This document shows, in pieces, positions 46,445 through 55,042 of a DNA stretch of 64,000 nt. This DNA comes from Wolinella sp963540505 (GTDB lineage: Bacteria; Campylobacterota; Campylobacteria; Campylobacterales; Helicobacteraceae): contig CAUTMV010000002.1 in the NCBI GenBank assembly GCA_963540505.1, positions 186,001-250,000 on the forward strand. The letters are read 5' to 3'. Every line of letters begins with the position of its first letter. Position 1 is the stretch's first letter. A model generated the notes under the pieces. It worked only from the letters and a program-made list of their open reading frames with translations, searched no databases and was not told the origin of the DNA. The translations under genes and the position numbers were made by a program.

Positions 46445-46714
46445 TCAGCCCATGATTCCCAAAAGTTCTTCGACTTTGATGATGAGATATTCCTTGCCAT
46501 CAATCTTGACTTCGGAGCCGGAATATTTTGCAAACACGACGCGGTCGCCATTTTTGAGCGTCCCTGCCTTGCTTACCTCATTGCTCAACGCGCGCACAAT
46601 CCCCATGAGGGGCTTTTCTTTAGCATTATCGGGGATAATAATTCCCGAAGCGGTTTTTGTATCCTCTTCGACCCGCTCGATGAGGACTCGTTCTCCTAGT
46701 GGTTTAAAGTTCAT
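46445..46714 (-). CDS. groES: Co-chaperonin GroES (Hsp10)
   Basis: An 89-residue protein, MNFKPLGERVLIERVEED, then the mobile loop ETKTASGIIIPD-like KTASGIIIPD and NGDRVVFAKYSGSEVKI. It caps GroEL. The metal-rich C-terminal extension of gastric Helicobacter GroES is absent, which argues against the H. pylori group. GGAGG precedes the start. Confidence 0.97.
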   Translation of the reverse strand: MNFKPLGERVLIERVEEDTKTASGIIIPDNAKEKPLMGIVRALSNEVSKAGTLKNGDRVVFAKYSGSEVKIDGKEYLIIKVEELLGIMG

Positions 46715-46765
46715 ATTTCATAGCCTCCTGTTTAAAATTAGCAATTAAGAATGAAAAGTGACAGA

Positions 46766-46794
46766 ATGCTATCAATTTTTATAAAAATTGTCAA
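46766..46794 (-). promoter_or_regulatory. groESL promoter with an 18-bp palindrome in the spacer
   Basis: On the minus strand, TTGACA (46789-46794) and TAGCAT (46766-46771) are separated by 17 bases. The spacer is nearly filled by a perfect 18-bp palindrome, CAATTTTT-AT-AAAAATTG (46773-46790), which touches the -35. It is not a CIRCE (TTAGCACTC) or HAIR element, so it is either an unusual operator or an AT-rich coincidence. Confidence 0.6.
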
Positions 46795-46901
46795 GATATT
46801 AGGGAGATTTTGAAAAATACTTTATTCTAATAGGCTAATATAACTTTAGTCCATCAGGATAAATGTTGCAAAATTTTACGCAAACCGAAGGCAAAACCGT
46901 A

Positions 46902-47006
46902 GGGAATCTTCTCCTTGTGGAATCGCAGGCGAGAATCAAAATGTGGCTGGAATCGTGGGTAGGAATCGCAAGCTATGGTCATCAAGCAGGAATCATGGCG
47001 GGAATT
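46902..47006 (+). repeat. Cluster of GGAATC-type repeats upstream of aspB
   Basis: Within about 100 bases, GGAATC or one-base variants occur seven times in the same orientation (near 46902, 46919, 46931, 46949, 46961, 46989, and GGGAATT at 47000). Spacing is mainly 13-17 bases. The gap between groES and aspB is 421 bases and has no convincing gene. The cluster is the densest local array of the genome-wide heptamer. Confidence 0.6.
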
Positions 47007-47135
47007 AAGAGCAAGAATCACCGCTCTTTGATCGATTTCGCGTAATTTTGAGATCACAGAGGCGTTCTCAAAGCCCCTTAAGCAAGTTTGGAGTTAAATT
47101 TTCCTCTTTAGATTCAAAGCACCAAGGAGCATCGT

Positions 47136-48302
47136 ATGTATTCTCGTCGTGTCCGTTCTCTCTCTCCGTCGATGACGATTGCCATTAGCACGCTAGCACG
47201 CGAACTTGCCGCGCAGGGCAAGGATATTCTCTCTTTTTCTATGGGCGAGCCTGATTTTGACACGCCAAAAGCAATCAAAGATGAGGCGATCAAAGCCCTT
47301 GAGGTGGGATTTACCAAATATACTTCGGTGGCTGGATTCCCCGAGCTTCTTAAAGCGGTTGCAAATAAGCTTAAGCGTGATAATAATCTTGAATACGATT
47401 CTGGCGAGATTCTCATCAGTAATGGGGCGAAGCACTCGCTCTTTAACGCTCTTCAGGCGATTGTCGATGAGGGCGATGAGGTCATTATTCCTGCTCCTTA
47501 TTGGGTTACTTACCCCGAGCTTGTTACTTACAGCGGCGGCAAGAGTGTATTTGTCGAGACGAGCGAGGAGAGTGGGTTTAAAATCACTCCCAAACAGCTG
47601 GAATCAGCCCTCACGCCAAAGAGTAAAGTGCTAATTCTGACAACGCCCTCAAACCCTACTGGAGCGGTGTATAGCAGGAACGAGCTGGAGAGGCTTGCAA
47701 AGGTGCTTAGGGGGAGTAATATTTGGGTGATTAGCGATGAGATTTATGAAAAGCTTGTCTATGAGGAGGAATTTACCTCCGCAGCGAGCATTTCAGAGGA
47801 TATGCTAAAGCGCACGATTACGGTCAATGGGCTCAGCAAATCCGCTGCGATGACGGGCTGGCGCATGGGCTACCTAGCCGCAAAAGATAGGAATCTCATT
47901 AAATTAATGAATAATTTGCAGGGGCAATGCACCGCAAATATCAATTCCATCACGCAAAAAGCGTCGATTCCTGCGCTTGATGGGCGCATTGACAAAGATG
48001 TGGAGATGATGCGCTTAGAGTTTATGAGGCGGCGAGATTACGCGATGAGCGCGATTAATGCAATAGAAGGGCTATCGGTAATGAAGCCGCAGGGGGCGTT
48101 TTATCTGTTTGTGAATATTAAAAGCGTGATGAGCGATTCGATGAAATTTTGCCAAGAATTGCTCGAAGAAGAGGGTGTCGCGCTCGTGCCCGGAGTGGGA
48201 TTTGGGCGCGATGGTTACGTGCGATTGTCCTTTGCGACTGGCATGGAGAAGCTTCAAGAGGGGCTAAAACGCCTTGAGCGTTTTTGTAAAAGTCGCGCGT
48301 AA
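47136..48302 (+). CDS. aspB: Aspartate aminotransferase (class I PLP)
   Basis: A 388-residue fold-type I aminotransferase. SFSMGEPDFDTPK, the TTPSNPTGAVYS block, VISDEIYEKLVYE and NGLSKSAAMTGWRMGYLA with Schiff-base Lys235 give the family. Class and length match AspB/AspC-type enzymes that interconvert aspartate and oxaloacetate. The start is ATG 47136 after AAGGAG. It ends facing ruvX. Confidence 0.9.
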   Translation: MYSRRVRSLSPSMTIAISTLARELAAQGKDILSFSMGEPDFDTPKAIKDEAIKALEVGFTKYTSVAGFPELLKAVANKLKRDNNLEYDSGEILISNGAKHSLFNALQAIVDEGDEVIIPAPYWVTYPELVTYSGGKSVFVETSEESGFKITPKQLESALTPKSKVLILTTPSNPTGAVYSRNELERLAKVLRGSNIWVISDEIYEKLVYEEEFTSAASISEDMLKRTITVNGLSKSAAMTGWRMGYLAAKDRNLIKLMNNLQGQCTANINSITQKASIPALDGRIDKDVEMMRLEFMRRRDYAMSAINAIEGLSVMKPQGAFYLFVNIKSVMSDSMKFCQELLEEEGVALVPGVGFGRDGYVRLSFATGMEKLQEGLKRLERFCKSRA

Positions 48303-48323
48303 GTAAAGGTAGCGCGCAAAGGT

Positions 48324-48734
48324 TTAAGGGCGATTTTGCGCCTCTTTATCGCCCTTTTTTGATAAAAAACGCTCCAAAATGATAAGCGCGCTTAGGGAAT
48401 CAAGCCTCCCATCGCGCCGATCTTTGAAAACGCCTCGCATGCGTTCGCTCGCCTCTTTGGAGCTATACGATTCGTCGATGAAGCGTATCTCTTTGCAAAA
48501 TCTTAGCAGCCCGACAAAATGGCGAATTCTGCGCTCCATCTCCCCGCTTGAGCCGCCTTCTTTTGGGATTCCCACGATAAGCATTCGGGCGTTTTTTTGT
48601 TCCAAAAGGAGGTCGAGCTCTTGCGCGGCTTGGTGGCGATTCTTGCGTAATATGGGCTCAAGTGGGAGGGCGATTCCCGCGGTGTATTGGGCGATTCCGA
48701 TGCGTTTTAATCCGACATCAACGGCGATAATCAT
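48324..48734 (-). CDS. ruvX: Holliday junction resolvase-like RuvX (YqgF)
   Basis: A 136-residue RNase H-fold protein: IIAVDVGLKRIGIAQY with the first metal aspartate, LIVGIPKEGGSSG and FIDESYSSKEASERM, then a late DSLSALIILERFL with further acidic residues. It is linked to rRNA processing and to resolution of recombination intermediates. It overlaps dprA by four bases, as in Helicobacter. Confidence 0.92.
   Translation of the reverse strand: MIIAVDVGLKRIGIAQYTAGIALPLEPILRKNRHQAAQELDLLLEQKNARMLIVGIPKEGGSSGEMERRIRHFVGLLRFCKEIRFIDESYSSKEASERMRGVFKDRRDGRLDSLSALIILERFLSKKGDKEAQNRP
48326..48360 (+). terminator. Terminator after aspB, inside the ruvX 3' end
   Basis: AAGGGCGAT and ATCGCCCTT form a nine-pair stem with a 13-base loop, then T6. 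It is a good intrinsic terminator on the plus strand for aspB and lies in the coding 3' end of the convergent ruvX. Confidence 0.75.
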
Positions 48735-49522
48735 GCGAGGCGCACCCTTCCGTATTCAATGATGATTTTGCCCTCAAGCTCATACTCAAAAATCTGCTCG
48801 CCAAAGCGCATCAAAGCTTCATTTAGTGCAGGGCGCGTGGCACAAAATTCTAGCAGCTCATTCGGGGAATCGCCTGTAGGTTTTGAGGGCGATTCCCCTA
48901 AAATGTGTTCAGGAAAATGCCGCTCAAGAATCTCTTCAAAGCTCGTAATCATCGAGGCTTTCCCCTCTTTTAAAAGCTCTTGTGTGCCTAGCGATTCCCC
49001 AAGATGATGGGGCAGAACGTAAAGAGGTTTGCCCAGCTTTTGTGCAAGTCGTGCGCTTTGCATTGAGCCGCTTCGAAGATCGGCTTGCGGGATGATTACA
49101 ACCTCACAAAGCGCGATAATTAGGCGGTTTCGCTCCAAAAATGTATGGCGCATGGGCGAAAAATCTCGCTCATATTCGCTTAAAAACAGCCCCTCTTGTG
49201 CGATATTTTTGATTTTGCTTGCGTGTGAGGGCGGGTAGGGGCGATCAAAGCTTGAGGGGGAGATGAGAATTGTGTGCGGAAAGGCTGCGTCATGGGCGAG
49301 CATATCTGTGCCTAGCGCACCCCCGCTGACTACGACTACGCCCTTTGAGGCAAAAAAGCGCGCCAGTTCTTTGGTGCAGCTCTTCGCATAGTTGTTGGGG
49401 TGGCGAGTGCCGATGATGGCGACTTTCGAGGAATTAAGCAAGCACATTCGCCCCTCATAAAACAGCTCTTTGGGCGGATTCTTGAGCTCTAAGAGCGCAG
49501 CGGGCAGGGAAGGGAGCCTCAA
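48731..49522 (-). CDS. dprA: DNA processing protein DprA
   Basis: A 263-residue protein of the Rossmann DprA/Smf family: VAIIGTRHPNNYAKSCTKEL, VVSGGALGTDMLAHDAA, FLERNRLIIALCEVVIIPQADLRSGS (seen as RNRLIIALC and RSGSMQSARLA) and a short winged-helix end. It loads RecA on incoming single-stranded DNA during natural transformation. Its size matches the short form of Helicobacter. The gene overlaps ruvX and the WD40 gene, and implies a competent cell. Confidence 0.93.
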   Translation of the reverse strand: MRLPSLPAALLELKNPPKELFYEGRMCLLNSSKVAIIGTRHPNNYAKSCTKELARFFASKGVVVVSGGALGTDMLAHDAAFPHTILISPSSFDRPYPPSHASKIKNIAQEGLFLSEYERDFSPMRHTFLERNRLIIALCEVVIIPQADLRSGSMQSARLAQKLGKPLYVLPHHLGESLGTQELLKEGKASMITSFEEILERHFPEHILGESPSKPTGDSPNELLEFCATRPALNEALMRFGEQIFEYELEGKIIIEYGRVRLA

Positions 49523-51654
49523 GCCTCCTCCTTATGGGTAAAATAGACGACGATTTCTTCGATAAATTTATGGCGACGATATCCTTCGCGATCGCCCTCA
49601 TCTTCGATCTCCTCCAGATACTTGTAGAGCCCCCGTTTGCGCAGGAGGAACTCAAGTTCCGTGTCTTTGCCGTAGCGGTCGATATAGCGACGCAGGGTGA
49701 GAATCCAATTGACCTGCTCCTCCTTTGCGTGCTGCGCAATCTCCTGCAGGTAGGCAATCTTAAGCAAAGAGGCAATCCGATCCAAACGATAGGGAATCTC
49801 CACATAGATGGAAAGTGCAAGAATCGTGCGCTTCGCGTCTCCCGCATACGCATAGGGCTTCGCGCGCTCAAATCTCTCTTCAAAATCTTTGCAAAACTCC
49901 CTAAAATCGGGAAAACTTTTGAGCGTTTCATATTCGAGCGCAATCTCATAAACCCGCTTCACGTTGTGTTTTTTGATCGCATCAAGCATGGCGAGCTTTT
50001 GCTGCACCAAAATCATGCGCTCAGTGACCGAACGCCTAAGCGTGGGGAATAGGAGCAGATATTTTGAGACCTCCTCCGCTTCGTCGTATTTGCCCGCTTT
50101 TTCAAGATTGATGAAGTTTTCAAACATCTTTTCGCCTAAAAGCAGCACTTTTTTGTAAAGCTCCGTCTCGCGCAGGAATGAGAACTGATTAGTGAGCAAA
50201 AAATAGCCGTGGAAATCCTGATCTTTTAGTAGCCCATCAGCTTGAGTGAAAATCTTGCTATTTCTCAACAAATGTGCGACTAATTCACGTTTAATGCTCG
50301 CTTCAAAGGGCTTTAAAATCATTTCCGCTTTTCTTAAATTCAGCTCGGCGTCCTCTTCTAGGAGCTTTTTTGCTTGCGCGAAGCTCTTATTCCAGTGCGA
50401 TTCAAGCTCGGTGTAGGCGAGCGTTTTGGTGAGAAACTTCGTCGTGAGAGTCATCTCATACGCCCGCGCAAAATCCCTCTGCTTCACGAGCGAAGCAAAT
50501 TGCGTCACGGAATCCTTCTGCCCCAGATAGAAGTCAAACTCGCGCTTTTTACGCGGATCAACAATAAAAGGCTCGACAAGCCCCACCGCTTCGTTAATAA
50601 ACTCCCTATCAAGCTTTGCGCTTGCCTTTTTGAGCACGCCCTCCCAATCCTCATCAAAAATCCGCATGAGCGGATGGATTGTCAAAAAGATATTCGCCTC
50701 AACAATCGCTCGCGCGCCGCGATAATCCTTCTTTCTCAAGCTCTCTTGAAGCTCCTGCTCGCCCTTTTTGTAGTCAACCACGAGAATCGTGCCATCAATC
50801 GAGCCGATGAGTAGGTGATCTGCGAGGAAAGCTAGCGAGGCGATTCCCGATGTTTGCGTCTTTAGCTCCAAAAGACGGACATTTTCTTCTAGGCTCATCA
50901 CATAGAGCATATCCCCGCGCGTCCCCACCACTGCGAATCGCTCATCAGGACTGAGCGCAAGCGCGCTGGGCCAGAAGCTAAAGGGAAACTCCAGACTTTC
51001 CGTTTTGCCCGTTAGGAGGTTATAAACGACCGATCCGCCGTTGCGCAAGACCAAAAAGAGCTTCTGATTATCCTTAAAAAAAACGGATTTTTCCACGACG
51101 TCGGGGGTTTGGAAGATTCCGCGCGTCTTATTGCGCGCCAGATCAAAAAAGCAGGTATTTTTATCAAAACCCGAGCAGGCAATCAGCTCGGAATCGCTTG
51201 AAAAAGTGATTGTGCTGATGTATTCCGCCCTCGGAGCGACGGAGCTAAGAAGCCTGAAAGTCTCTTTTTCAAAAATAAACACCTTGCCATCTTGCCCGCC
51301 CGTGGCGAGGTATCGACCATCAGGGCTGAAAGCCGAGCACTCAATGTCGGAATCGTGACGCCCTATGACGGCTTTTTTAATGACGCTCGAGGGATTTGCC
51401 TCAAGGATTAGAGTCTTTTTTGTCCCGATGAATGGGACGCAGAAGTAGGATTGCGGCGCGATGCTATAAGCGTTTGAATAGCGATGAGCCAGCTCTTTAT
51501 GTCGGCTCAGAGAGAGGTTTTTGATAACATCAAAACTAAGCGAATTAATAAAAGTGAGATGATAAGTGCTGTCTAGGATAGCGATATAAGATCCGCTGGA
51601 GGCAATCGCTAGAGCACTTCCATCGATATTGATAGTTTGTTTAATCTTTAACAT
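49519..51654 (-). CDS. WD40-repeat protein
   Basis: A 711-residue cytoplasmic protein. The N-terminal half has several WD-type repeats, for example IECSAFSPDGRYLATGGQDG, then ISTITFSSDSELIACSGFD and ALALSPDERFAVVGTRGDM. The C-terminal half is helical and charged. A related helix-rich protein with WD repeats sits near dprA in other Campylobacterota; its function is unknown. A 56-base stretch downstream of rpsR is a decayed copy of part of it (see that entry). Confidence 0.8.
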   Translation of the reverse strand: MLKIKQTINIDGSALAIASSGSYIAILDSTYHLTFINSLSFDVIKNLSLSRHKELAHRYSNAYSIAPQSYFCVPFIGTKKTLILEANPSSVIKKAVIGRHDSDIECSAFSPDGRYLATGGQDGKVFIFEKETFRLLSSVAPRAEYISTITFSSDSELIACSGFDKNTCFFDLARNKTRGIFQTPDVVEKSVFFKDNQKLFLVLRNGGSVVYNLLTGKTESLEFPFSFWPSALALSPDERFAVVGTRGDMLYVMSLEENVRLLELKTQTSGIASLAFLADHLLIGSIDGTILVVDYKKGEQELQESLRKKDYRGARAIVEANIFLTIHPLMRIFDEDWEGVLKKASAKLDREFINEAVGLVEPFIVDPRKKREFDFYLGQKDSVTQFASLVKQRDFARAYEMTLTTKFLTKTLAYTELESHWNKSFAQAKKLLEEDAELNLRKAEMILKPFEASIKRELVAHLLRNSKIFTQADGLLKDQDFHGYFLLTNQFSFLRETELYKKVLLLGEKMFENFINLEKAGKYDEAEEVSKYLLLFPTLRRSVTERMILVQQKLAMLDAIKKHNVKRVYEIALEYETLKSFPDFREFCKDFEERFERAKPYAYAGDAKRTILALSIYVEIPYRLDRIASLLKIAYLQEIAQHAKEEQVNWILTLRRYIDRYGKDTELEFLLRKRGLYKYLEEIEDEGDREGYRRHKFIEEIVVYFTHKEEA

Positions 51655-51728
51655 ATTCGCTCGCTTTGGTATATAAAAAGCTATTTTAGCAGTTTTTCAC
51701 TCAAAATGACGCGCGGGGTCTCTGCGCT

Positions 51729-52832
51729 CTAGGGAAGTGGAAGCTCTTTGACATAGACTAGCTCCACGCTCTGCAAGAGATCCGCCGATTCCCTCAAAGC
51801 CTGCAGCGTTTCTGTGTGCGGATGTCCAATCGCAATGGCATAGCCCTTTTTATGGGCGATTCCTATGGCTTCTGCAAGCTGATTCCTGATGTAGGGAATG
51901 GAGCGCTCATTATCCAAAAAAACATCGCGCGCAAGAATGGGATATTGAAGCGATTTTGCTACCTTTTGCGCTTTGGAATGTGCCGTTGTGCGGGAATCGA
52001 CATAGGTAATCCCCTCATCTTTGAGTGCGCTTAAAAGTCGCCTCATCGCTTGCATATCCTCGCTGAATTTGCTTCCCGTGTGATTATTGAGATATTTGAG
52101 GTTGGGGAAATCGCGCTTAAGCTCCCTAATGCGCTCCCTAATATGCGCTTGCGTGTCGTGCGTGTAGAGCCATTCATGCTCCTTTTGGTAGAAATTATGC
52201 GCTTCAAGGGGCAGGTGCACCATGTAAAAATCGAACTCCCGCGCGAGCTTGTGACTTTCCCTGTTGAACGAACCCTTAGGGAAAATTGAAGGGGTAACCC
52301 TGAGTGCGAGCCGTTTGATCTCTTGTGCCTGCTGGAAGAAACCCACATCATCGATGATAATCGCAAGTTTGGGCTTATTCGTTTTTTCGGGATTTTGGGG
52401 GGCGGGATTTTGCACTTTTGGGGCAATTTTGCGCGGATTTTTAGGCTCTTTTTTGGGGCTTTCTTGATGAGGCGAGCGCTCGGATAGTTGAGCCTTTTTT
52501 ACGGGTGTTTTGTCTTTAAGAATCGGGGAATCTTCGGAGAGCTCCTTAAGCTTGTCTAAAAGCGCGTTATTTTTATCGATGAGCTCTTCGAGTTGCTTGA
52601 TTTGCTTTTTTTGAGAATCGTTAGGAAGCGGCTTGTGGACGGATTTTTTGGGCTTAGATTCCTCGAACGTTTGGGGCTTGTGCTGAAGATGTGTGAAGAG
52701 AGCATATCCGCCGATAACCCCAAAAATTAGAGCAAAAAGCGCAATAAGCAAAAGAGCTTTTTTATTCAGCGCAGGCTTAGAAGCACGCGCACTACGCTTT
52801 TTGGCACGTGTAGGGCGTTTAGAATTAGGCAT
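51729..52832 (-). CDS. Divergent polysaccharide deacetylase (DUF610/YibQ-like)
   Basis: A 367-residue protein. A basic N-terminus precedes one transmembrane segment (LIALFALIFGVIGGYALF), then a proline- and lysine-rich linker of about 100 residues. The C-terminal domain has LAIIIDDVGFFQQ, VTPSIFPKGS, HLPLEAHNF, YLNNHTGSKFS and AIAIGHPH, as in divergent polysaccharide deacetylases. It probably acts on periplasmic glycan or peptidoglycan. It lies four bases from minE. Confidence 0.85.
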   Translation of the reverse strand: MPNSKRPTRAKKRSARASKPALNKKALLLIALFALIFGVIGGYALFTHLQHKPQTFEESKPKKSVHKPLPNDSQKKQIKQLEELIDKNNALLDKLKELSEDSPILKDKTPVKKAQLSERSPHQESPKKEPKNPRKIAPKVQNPAPQNPEKTNKPKLAIIIDDVGFFQQAQEIKRLALRVTPSIFPKGSFNRESHKLAREFDFYMVHLPLEAHNFYQKEHEWLYTHDTQAHIRERIRELKRDFPNLKYLNNHTGSKFSEDMQAMRRLLSALKDEGITYVDSRTTAHSKAQKVAKSLQYPILARDVFLDNERSIPYIRNQLAEAIGIAHKKGYAIAIGHPHTETLQALRESADLLQSVELVYVKELPLP

Positions 52833-52835
52833 AGC

Positions 52836-53075
52836 TTAGGGGCGTTGACCCAGTGTGATCTCGACCTCCAAGGTATTGACCTGCTGATTGGAATCCGCCT
52901 TAATATCAATCCGCTCCGCGTGGGTGTATTTCTTAATCACTTCCAAAATCTCGCATTTCATCTCCTCCAAATAGGGGAGTCGCACGCTTCGCTCATGCTC
53001 CAAAACGAGCTTCAGACGCTCACTTGCACGCTTAGCGGAGCTCTCTTCTTTGGCGAAGAATTTGCCTAAATTCAT
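52836..53075 (-). CDS. minE: Cell division topological factor MinE
   Basis: A 79-residue MinE: an N-terminal part with AKERLKLVLEHERSV-type sequence (here SERLKLVLEHERSVRLPYL) that contacts MinD, and a C-terminal dimerisation part ending in VEITLGQRP. It overlaps minD by four bases. Confidence 0.95.
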   Translation of the reverse strand: MNLGKFFAKEESSAKRASERLKLVLEHERSVRLPYLEEMKCEILEVIKKYTHAERIDIKADSNQQVNTLEVEITLGQRP

Positions 53076-53878
53076 GAGAACATCCTCTTAAATGTGGAAA
53101 GAATCCCCCCCTCGCCTTTTAGCTCTGGAATCGGCACTTCCTCGCCATTGACGCGCTTTGCAATGCGCTTATATGCGAGCCCGGAGGCGGAACCGCCGTA
53201 GATGACGGGCTCGCCGGAGTTTGTCGCACTCACGACGCGTTCATCTTCGGGCACGACACCGATGAGTGGGAGCGCGAGGATATTGAGCACATCTTCAATA
53301 CTCATCATCTCGCCGCGATCGACCATTTCAGGCTTGATACGGTTGATAATGATGTGCTTCTCCACCTCCTGCGCATTTTTTGCTCGCTCGCTCTTTGCGT
53401 CGATAATCCCAATCACACGATCCGCGTCGCGCACCGAGCTCACTTCGGGCGTGGAGATAATCAGCGCGCGGTCGGCTAAAAAGATCGCATGCTCAAATCC
53501 ACCCTCGATTCCCGCGGGGGAATCGATTAGAATGTAATCAAAATCCTTCTTGAGCGTCTCGATGAGCGTGCGCACCTTCTCTTTGTCGAGGATATTCTTA
53601 TCTTTTGATTGACTTGCGGGGAGGAAGTAGAGATTCCTTGTCTTTTTGTCATTCACTAACGCCTGAGAGAGGTTGCATTTGCCCTCCATCACATCGACCA
53701 CGTCATAGACGATACGATTCTCCAGACCGAGAATCATGTCCAGATTCCTAAGCCCGATGTCAAAATCCACCGCCACGACCTTTTTGCCCTCTTGCGCTAA
53801 CCCCACCGCGACGTTAGCGCACGTAGTCGATTTGCCCACGCCCCCTTTGCCCGAAGTTACGGTAATTACGATTCCCAT
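53072..53878 (-). CDS. minD: Septum site-determining ATPase MinD
   Basis: A 268-residue ParA-type ATPase. The deviant Walker A GKGGVGKSTT begins at residue 9, with VDFDIGLRNLD, ILIDSPAGIEGG and a C-terminal amphipathic tail LKGEGGILSTFKRMFS that binds the membrane. With MinE it places the septum. ATG 53878 is used: the next 17 upstream codons lack homology. Confidence 0.97.
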   Translation of the reverse strand: MGIVITVTSGKGGVGKSTTCANVAVGLAQEGKKVVAVDFDIGLRNLDMILGLENRIVYDVVDVMEGKCNLSQALVNDKKTRNLYFLPASQSKDKNILDKEKVRTLIETLKKDFDYILIDSPAGIEGGFEHAIFLADRALIISTPEVSSVRDADRVIGIIDAKSERAKNAQEVEKHIIINRIKPEMVDRGEMMSIEDVLNILALPLIGVVPEDERVVSATNSGEPVIYGGSASGLAYKRIAKRVNGEEVPIPELKGEGGILSTFKRMFS

Positions 53879-53891
53879 TGTTTCACGATCC

Positions 53892-54914
53892 CTAATTACG
53901 ATTTTTGTCAATAATCTTGCTCGCGCCAATCCAAGGCATCATCGCCCTTAGACGCTCGCCCGTCTGCTCGACCCCGTGGGCGGCGAGATTCTTGCGCTCT
54001 GCATTCATGCGCACATAGCCTGCCTTCTTTTCAAGGATAAAATCTTTTGCAAATTTCCCCGATTGAATATCCTTCAAAATCTCCTTCATCGCAGCTTTCG
54101 AGCTCTCATTAATCACGCGCGGACCGCTAACCATATCGCCGTATTCTGCAGTATTTGAGATGGAGTAACGCATGTCGGATAGCCCGCCTTGGAAGATGAG
54201 ATCGACGATGAGTTTTAGCTCATGCAAGCACTCAAAATAGGCCATCTCCTCAGGGTATCCCGCCTCTACAAGCGTTTCAAAGCCTGCTTTCACAAGCGAG
54301 CTTACCCCTCCGCACAGCACCGCTTGTTCGCCGAAGAGATCGGTTTCGGTTTCGTCCTTGAAGGTCGTTTCGATGATTCCCGTGCGTCCCCCGCCAATCG
54401 CGCTTGCATAGCTCAAAGCGAGCTCTTTTGCATTCCCGCTGGCGTCTTGCTCGACCGCGATTAGGTCGGGAATCCCGCCCCCTTTGACAAACTCGCTTCG
54501 CACCGTGTGTCCCGGAGCTTTAGGCGCGATCATGATTACATCAACGCCCTTTGGTGCTCTAATCTGCCCGAAATGGACGTTAAAGCCATGCCCAAACGCA
54601 ATGGCGTTGCCCTCGCTTAGATTCGGGCAAATGTCGCGCTCAAAAACCTCCGCTTGAAGCTCATCGGGGATAAGAATCATGATTACATCGGCGTATTTGC
54701 TCGCTTCAGCGACCTCTAGGACTTTGAAATTTTTCGCCAAAGCCTTATTCCACGAGCCACCGCCTTTATGCAGACCAATGACTACCTCCACACCGCTGTC
54801 GCGGAGGTTTTCAGCATGGGCATGCCCCTGAGAACCAAAGCCGATAATCGCGACTTTTTTGCTTCTAATTAGATCCAAATTACAATCTTTGTCGTAATAG
54901 ACACTTAGTGCCAT
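53892..54914 (-). CDS. ilvC: Ketol-acid reductoisomerase (class I)
   Basis: A 340-residue KARI with the NADP loop AIIGFGSQGHAHAENLRDSG, PKAPGHTVR, ETTFKDETETDLFGEQAVLCGG (acidic metal ligands) and LKLIVDLIFQGGL. It converts acetolactate or aceto-hydroxybutyrate in branched-chain amino-acid synthesis. It lies 13 bases upstream of minD on the same strand. Confidence 0.97.
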   Translation of the reverse strand: MALSVYYDKDCNLDLIRSKKVAIIGFGSQGHAHAENLRDSGVEVVIGLHKGGGSWNKALAKNFKVLEVAEASKYADVIMILIPDELQAEVFERDICPNLSEGNAIAFGHGFNVHFGQIRAPKGVDVIMIAPKAPGHTVRSEFVKGGGIPDLIAVEQDASGNAKELALSYASAIGGGRTGIIETTFKDETETDLFGEQAVLCGGVSSLVKAGFETLVEAGYPEEMAYFECLHELKLIVDLIFQGGLSDMRYSISNTAEYGDMVSGPRVINESSKAAMKEILKDIQSGKFAKDFILEKKAGYVRMNAERKNLAAHGVEQTGERLRAMMPWIGASKIIDKNRN

Positions 54915-55004
54915 GAGGAGTCCTTGTTTATGTGGGTTGGAAATCGCAGAAAATTAGGCGAAATTATACAAAAACAGAGGCTCATCTGTCAATTTTTGGT
55001 GTGC

Positions 55005-55010
55005 TATAAT
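55005..55010 (+). promoter_or_regulatory. -10 element for ppc
   Basis: GTGC-TATAAT, an exact -10, 33 bases before the ppc ATG; a T-rich stretch lies upstream. The 128-base region also separates ilvC, which is transcribed the other way. Confidence 0.65.
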
Positions 55011-55042
55011 CCCCAAAAAATAGGCTTTCAGGGGGCTATATT

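Noticed and set aside
46715..46860. CIRCE or HAIR heat-shock operator at groESL
   Set aside because: Neither consensus is present; the only palindrome is AT-rich and different.
46863..47045. 60-codon open frame between groES and aspB
   Set aside because: No ribosome site, no family, and its sequence is built from GGAATC-type repeats.
53105..53111. C7 run in the minD C-terminus
   Set aside because: Short, encodes a conserved glycine pair before the membrane tail, and an essential gene is an unlikely switch.
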